DNA of 64,000 nucleotides, taken from the NCBI RefSeq assembly GCF_000003195.3, contig NC_012877.2, forward strand, positions 18,251,972 to 18,315,971, in the 5' to 3' direction. Every line of letters starts with the position of its first letter. Position 1 is the stretch's first letter. The translations under genes were made by a program, and so were the position numbers. The DNA is from Sorghum bicolor (lineage: Eukaryota; Streptophyta; Magnoliopsida; Poales; Poaceae). The notes under the pieces are model-generated. The model had not been told where the DNA came from, ran no database searches, and saw only the letters and a program-made list of their open reading frames with translations. Of the stretch, positions 58,501-64,000 are shown one piece after another.

Positions 58501-60529
58501 GCCAGACATCAAATATCATATGAAAAGCATGTCACAATATTTTCACATTTATTGGAGCAACAACACAGCAGTTATAAAAAAGACAAATATAAAAAACAAT
58601 CAAAACCTAACTGTATAAAACTATTTTTACGACTAAAATATCAAACTCAACCATGCCATATTATAGATCTACTGCATAGAGAATTTCACAAGGATTCCAA
58701 AAAGTCCACATTTGCTATTTTACGACTTTTCTATGAATTACTATGAATTTCTAAAGTTCATCCAGAAATCTGCACAAAGAAAAGATAAAGGAAAACACTT
58801 TTGCTTCGGGAACCCTGGAGTTTCTCGAAATCAACTGCAGTCCAGATGCACTATTCATATGAGTCTTAGCTTCGCATCTGGAACCCTGGATTGTTTCTTA
58901 TTCGAACACGAGGTCCTTTCTTCTCCCTGTTACGAACAGAGAACGGAGGAGGATCGCCGGCCTTGCGCTTTCGGGCCAATGATGGCCACGCCGGCGGTGA
59001 GGGAGGGGTGGGGGAGCACCAGGAGACTTCCCCGCATCCATAAGACCACTCAGCTCGGCGCGAGGAGGCTCGTGGTGGCTTGGCCACGCTCACCCCTGAG
59101 GCATGGCGGCCGGCCATGGTGGCCCTGCTCTGGAGTGGCCATAGGGCGAGGGAGAGAGCGAGCCGGGGGTGGAGATGGATGAGGAAGGCGCTGGGGTGCT
59201 TCTCCACTTCGACAACCGGGCGTGGGGGCGCCAGGGCGAGTAGCAGAGGAGGAGGGGCGCGCTCGGGCATGGATGCCACGTCCGGGACGCGTGTTGTCCG
59301 TTGAGGCATTTTATCGAGCACGTGTCGGGCAATGAAGTGGCTCAGGTGGGACGCGTTTTTGGACTCCTTACGGGCCGATTTGGACATTGGGCCAAAAAGG
59401 AAGTTTGCTCACGTCGGCCTGCTCTCCAACTTTTATTAAGGGACCAAGGTCATTAGACCAACAGAATAAGAGATAATTAGATGCCAAGTGATGAGTGTCA
59501 ACGTATTGACGGTGATTAGCAAAACAAAGAATTGATGATCCAAATCATGTCAAACTTGATGCAACTTATTGTATGCTCTTCTCCAAATAATTGTCCACCA
59601 CTTTTATTCTTGGACCAACTTTAGTTGGTTAACAAAAACACGAGAATGCGGCATGCCAACGGGTATATGTCCGTTTAGCGATAAAATAACCTTTTGCTGT
59701 TTTGGGAGCTATTTTCAGATATCCAAATGAACTCCAAATTGGATGATACTTGATCCATTGCTTTCATCAAGAAGAGTACTCCAACTCATATTAAGGAATC
59801 CAACTGTGTTACTATATGAATTTGGATAATAAAATGTCATGAAGGAGCTAACTCACTGCTGTCACTTTCAGGGACTTAGCCAAAATATGGAGGTAGCAAA
59901 TCAGCACTGAATTGATTCTTGAGAGCTCAATTTGATTAGGATAGGAACCAAACTAGCTCTTGATACTTATACAAAGTTTGTTCTACAGAAGCAATACTAC
60001 AACTTTCATTTAGGGTCAAACCTCATAACTGCAACATAAGTCAATCTTTCACTTTGGTCAAAGCAATAACCCGATAAAGCTCCAAATAGGATTTTAGGCC
60101 AATTGAAGCATTTTCTTGACATAAGCTCAACACGAACCCTTCATGACTTTTATTGTATAATTCATCTAGAGTCATATGAACATGTTTTCAAGGGTTGTTT
60201 GATGACCCATGATTCTATTTCCTTAATAGAGCCATTCCGGCAAGGATATAACTTATCATTTCATGTGACTTCTTGATTCCAAACTTCACCAAACTTTTCC
60301 ATAGACCAACATAGATTGGGATGGATATAAGGCACATGGAAAAGGTTCCATTAGCATCATCAAAGCATACCTTTTAAAAAGGCATATATGCAAGCAAGGT
60401 TGCATACACCAAGCCCAAGTTGGGGTTTACTTTCATAGATTGACTTTGACCTTCTTTATTACCATTGAACTTGTCATGTTTGAGCTCAAATCTAGTATTT
60501 AGCAAGTGACAAACACCTGGGGTGTTACA
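55547..60529 (-). repeat. Element G 3' LTR, minus strand, about 5 kb (Tekay-type)
   Basis: On the minus strand it begins TGTAACACCCCAGG at 60529 and ends in ggttctgttaca at 55547. It is preceded on its inner side by a GGGGGG-containing polypurine tract. The last part (55600-56300) carries the standard grass Tekay text, and 58850-59330 is GC-rich. The length of 4983 bp is large for this group; an insertion inside it was looked for but not found. Candidate target site gtcac lies at 55542-55546. Frames in the GC-rich part are not considered genes. Confidence 0.7.
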
Positions 60530-63500
60530 GCCTTCCCCCCTTAAAAGAATCTCGTCCCGAGATTCGGTGCAAAAGACTTTGAAGGGAAGAAAACAATGTC
60601 ACGCATTTTTCCAACATTAGCGATAGCAGTGGGCGACTTAGCTTAGAACATCAGAGAAGCTAACTTGATCCAAACATTTTCTGATACTTGCCCTTCATAG
60701 TAAACCTTTATCCAGAGAAACTCCCTTTTTGTTTGACTCCACTGAAGCACTACCTTGGGAGGAATCCAAGACAACATTGTTCCATGTACTTTGTTTCTGA
60801 TTGTTTAGAGCCTAAGGAGCTACTTGTACCATTAGCTTCTTTAGTGAAACTAATGCAAGCCATATGAACTTTACACTATGTCACAAACTTCTAAGGGTTG
60901 CTCATTATACTGATTCCAGGCTCGTTCACAAGATTTGAAAAGTAGTTCTCTACCAAAATGGTTGAATTATAACTTCCCACACTTGCAGGTCCTTTTTCTC
61001 TGACGACAACATTGTACTGACCACCCGATTAAGAGAACAGTGAATGTGATAGCTGACTCTGTTGGTTTCATGCCTTCCATGATCATTTACTTTAAGGGAT
61101 TCTTGTATCCAAACAACAACAGTTATCTGGGTTGAATCAGATGTAACTTCTTGGGTAACACATAGAAGGTAACCAAGGCATGTAAGAATTGGATAACCAC
61201 TACTGACAAAGGATGATAGTGGGGTCCATAGGTCTCCAACTGTTGCAAGTGTTCAACCAACTAAAGAAATAGTTTACCACCAAGTAGGTTAAGCATGACC
61301 TTTCTTCATGATGCAGTTGCATAAGAGTTAGGTTGACTTGTTCCATAGAAAAACCAATCCAAGGGAACTACTTTTGCTTTTGAGGTTTCCTTTTTAAGAT
61401 CAGTCGGTAGCTCTGATATTGAAAATCTATTGACTGACACCTTTCAAAACATTTTTTTATTTGCACTGGCACAAATGGGTACAAAGAAGCTTATTTCAGC
61501 ATATAAGCATTATCTATGCAGCAAGACATTGCCCACAATGTAATCCATGGCACCAAAACAAACACCACTTTCTACGCAAAGGATGATCCATATCAAAACT
61601 AAGATTGTAGATTTCTACCCCTTTTGGGTTTTGGTTCATATTTCACCAATTATCACTCACATCCCCATGAAATTTGGTAGAAATACAGATCCATGAGTCT
61701 TCTAACCTCTGACCAAAATTCAGCTCAAAGAGGTACCATTTGTGTAGGCAGAACATATACATACTAAACTTGTTCGGTGCTAAAAGGGCAGCATTCCTGA
61801 CTGACAAGACATCTCTCAACTCCACAGTTTAATTCATTATTTGACGAAATATATCCTTTGCGATTGTCAATCCATCATTGCCTTGCTTAAGATTAGCCTT
61901 GTTACTAGAAACCAATCAATTGGCTCTCGGCACTAAAATTTCCAAAGCTCCACTCTTAACCACAACAATTGCGGTTGACGCCTAACCATTAGTCACCCTC
62001 AAAGCCAAGAGATAAGGATTCATGATAAAGATGGTTGACTTTAGTTGCATCACCATGACGCACATAAAGATCAAGACTTAGGAAAACTAAATCATAAGCA
62101 CAATGGTGATGATCGATGCTTGTTCAACAGATAACTTGTCCAACATTAAGTGTTGTGTGTCCTTTTGGTTTGGCGTGGATGACCCATTCTTCAAAGGTAA
62201 TCCTCTTTGTAACTTCATAGGGAGTTCTCTTACTTGTGCATGAAGTAAGGATCTTTTGATCAAATTTGGATAGACAATTAAGGACAAACTCATGATGAGA
62301 TGACACCTGGGTGTAGTTCTATAATGGATCATGGCTAGCAACAACGATACCAGCGCGTGCCGAGCAGCACAACCATGTGTCGGCCGCCACAAGGGGCTCT
62401 CGGTTTCGTCGCGGCACCATCAATCGTTAACCAAGACACCATTACCGAACATACAATCCAAAAGAAATCTCCCATGGCAAAAGTTGGGTTGTATAGCACT
62501 GAGCACCATGCATAAGAGGGATAGCAAACAAAGGTAGCCATGAGATTAGAGGTCCACAAGGAGGAGATTTAAAACATAGTACTAGAGAACATAGATCACA
62601 TGATATTAAGACGGATAAACACCCAAAGACCCAAGAGAGTTGGAGATAAAACGATTGAGATTTGAAAGATGGAGTCAATACACAGATTAGGGGACGGATA
62701 CACAACATTCAAGAGCTAACAACCATGCACAAACTCAAGCTCTTTATCATTGGAATCTACTTGGAGATAACCATGAGATTAAAGTGACATGAGTGTTATT
62801 CTAAGATAAGGCTCTTCAACACTCGCATGCTTACTAAGGACAAAAAGGTCACAACTACGACACTACCTGATTAACAACACATCTACTCATGCATCATGGT
62901 TTTAAACAAACATGTGAGAACATGAATCACACTATCCCCAACAATCATTACTAAGCACAAAGTTTTGTAGATAGCAAGCAGTCATCTAAAGCAACACTAG
63001 TACACCTGAACATACATAACATGATGGTAAAGTGCTTTTATCTTTTACTTTCTTTTACTAGAAAGGTGTATGTTTCTTCTCTAGTTATGAAAACAAATTT
63101 TTAACTTATGCTTAAAAGACTAGTCATCTTAGAGATGTGCATCATACTGACAGGGTGCACAGATCAACCACAACACGGGCAAAACAAAGCTAATCACACC
63201 TTATCTTCAATTATAGCTATTCAAGCAACATGGAGCAAAGCATTTCATCTAACTTCACACAAGCAAGATGACACACATTGATTCACAAGTTATTTATTAC
63301 TGGAACAAGGGTGAGAGAAGCACAGTTAGACATAAGGAAACAATCATGACGATGCATGCTTCGTCCTATTCGTTCTCACAAAATTGCCAGCCTAAGGTGG
63401 CAATCACGTTCTATGTCGGTGGCATAACACGCACACTCTCGACATATAGCTAGTCGTAATATTCAATTTACGCATTCGTGGTTAGCATACCTGCAGAAAA

Positions 63501-64000
63501 CTCATTTCAGCCCACCCACAGTATGAAACATGCAGTACAAGATTAAAAAGCTATGCGCTTCACACACGTGTATCCCCATACCTGTATGTGTAGTGCTACT
63601 ACCCACATCATCGTCCTAGTGACGGCATTGCCTCTAAGGACGGAATCACCCATCATGCGGTACCTTTTCATAGGCACATGTAAAATGTGCACATGATCCA
63701 GCACCAAAAGCACTTCCCTAGATCGGCGGTGTATCCGATCATGCTCTCACAACTCACACTTACCGAGGCGTAGAGGAAAAATGATCCATACATTACCATT
63801 CAAATGAATGGCACTCATACTATTGCACGCCGTATGAGCAACGAAATAGAAATATGATGCAGAAACCCCCAAGTCAGTACTTAAAAAAAAGCCACCTAAG
63901 GGTCCTTAATTGGGCATAAAGGAAATGACCACTGGCATACTTAGATAAAAACTTTTTAGATTTGAACACACCTTTATCTATAATAGCTATACGTTGTAAA
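60530..64000 (-). other. Element G interior, non-coding in this window
   Basis: It begins with the complement of the pol-end and polypurine text (cccccccttaaaagaatctc, then gtcccgagattc), the usual end of Tekay pol. The remaining 3.4 kb shows no integrase, reverse transcriptase or gag motif on either strand. A minus-strand frame at 62392-62087 is not recognised. Either the element is non-autonomous and its pol was replaced, or the interior is heavily decayed. Confidence 0.5.

Noticed and set aside
58712..59387. Overlapping frames on both strands in LTR G as a gene pair
   Set aside because: They lie in the GC-rich leader part of an LTR, with no family recognised.
1..64000. tRNA or rRNA genes
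   Set aside because: No cloverleaf with proper arms or conserved rRNA text was noticed; the tRNA-like matches are retroelement primer sites only.

Overview
The window is plant nuclear DNA, most likely from a panicoid-type grass (the sorghum, sugarcane or maize group). The evidence is the repeat content: Sirevirus, Tekay-type and Tat-type LTR retrotransposons with grass-style primer sites and leaders, a CACTA terminus, a hAT transposase gene, and GC-rich gene 5' ends. The species cannot be fixed from the sequence alone. Two runs of N (2118-2404 and 27650-28153) show this is a scaffolded assembly.

Left part (1-16170). A BED-finger hAT transposase-like gene (2958-6062, three exons) is intact except for one in-frame stop. 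Its 3' half and downstream flank (5129-7244) recur almost unchanged at 1-2117, immediately before a gap, so the duplication may be an assembly artefact. The one clearly intact host gene is a three-exon DUF1218 membrane-protein gene (11198-11959). A CACTA terminus, an LTR-like fragment and a possible truncated gene 5' end follow.

Middle part (16171-27021). A complete 10.1-kb Sirevirus-like element (D, 16240-26369; 5-bp target duplication ctaga) has an open 633-residue gag with four zinc knuckles but no pol, so it is non-autonomous. It sits inside the LTR of a relative in the opposite orientation.

Right part (27022-64000). This is a deep nest. A Tekay-type LTR plus primer site (F) is interrupted by a rearranged Tat-type fragment (A). 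Inside A's LTR sits a Tat element (B, from 32054). B is split by a complete 12.4-kb Tat element (C, 38682-51093) inserted in its integrase region, and is cut again at 53714 by a minus-strand LTR (E). E is interrupted in turn by a roughly 5-kb minus-strand Tekay-type LTR (G), whose non-coding interior runs to the window end.

The most unusual content is in C and B. Both carry, downstream of pol and on the opposite strand, an intron-containing gene. In C it can be resolved into six exons with matching phases. It starts behind its own TATA box and encodes a plant mobile domain (aminotransferase-like) followed by a low-complexity linker and a coiled coil. It is now broken by two stops and a frameshift. 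C is also saturated from end to end with the hexamer GCCGAT/ATCGGC (about 90 by hand count, against about 6 expected by chance).
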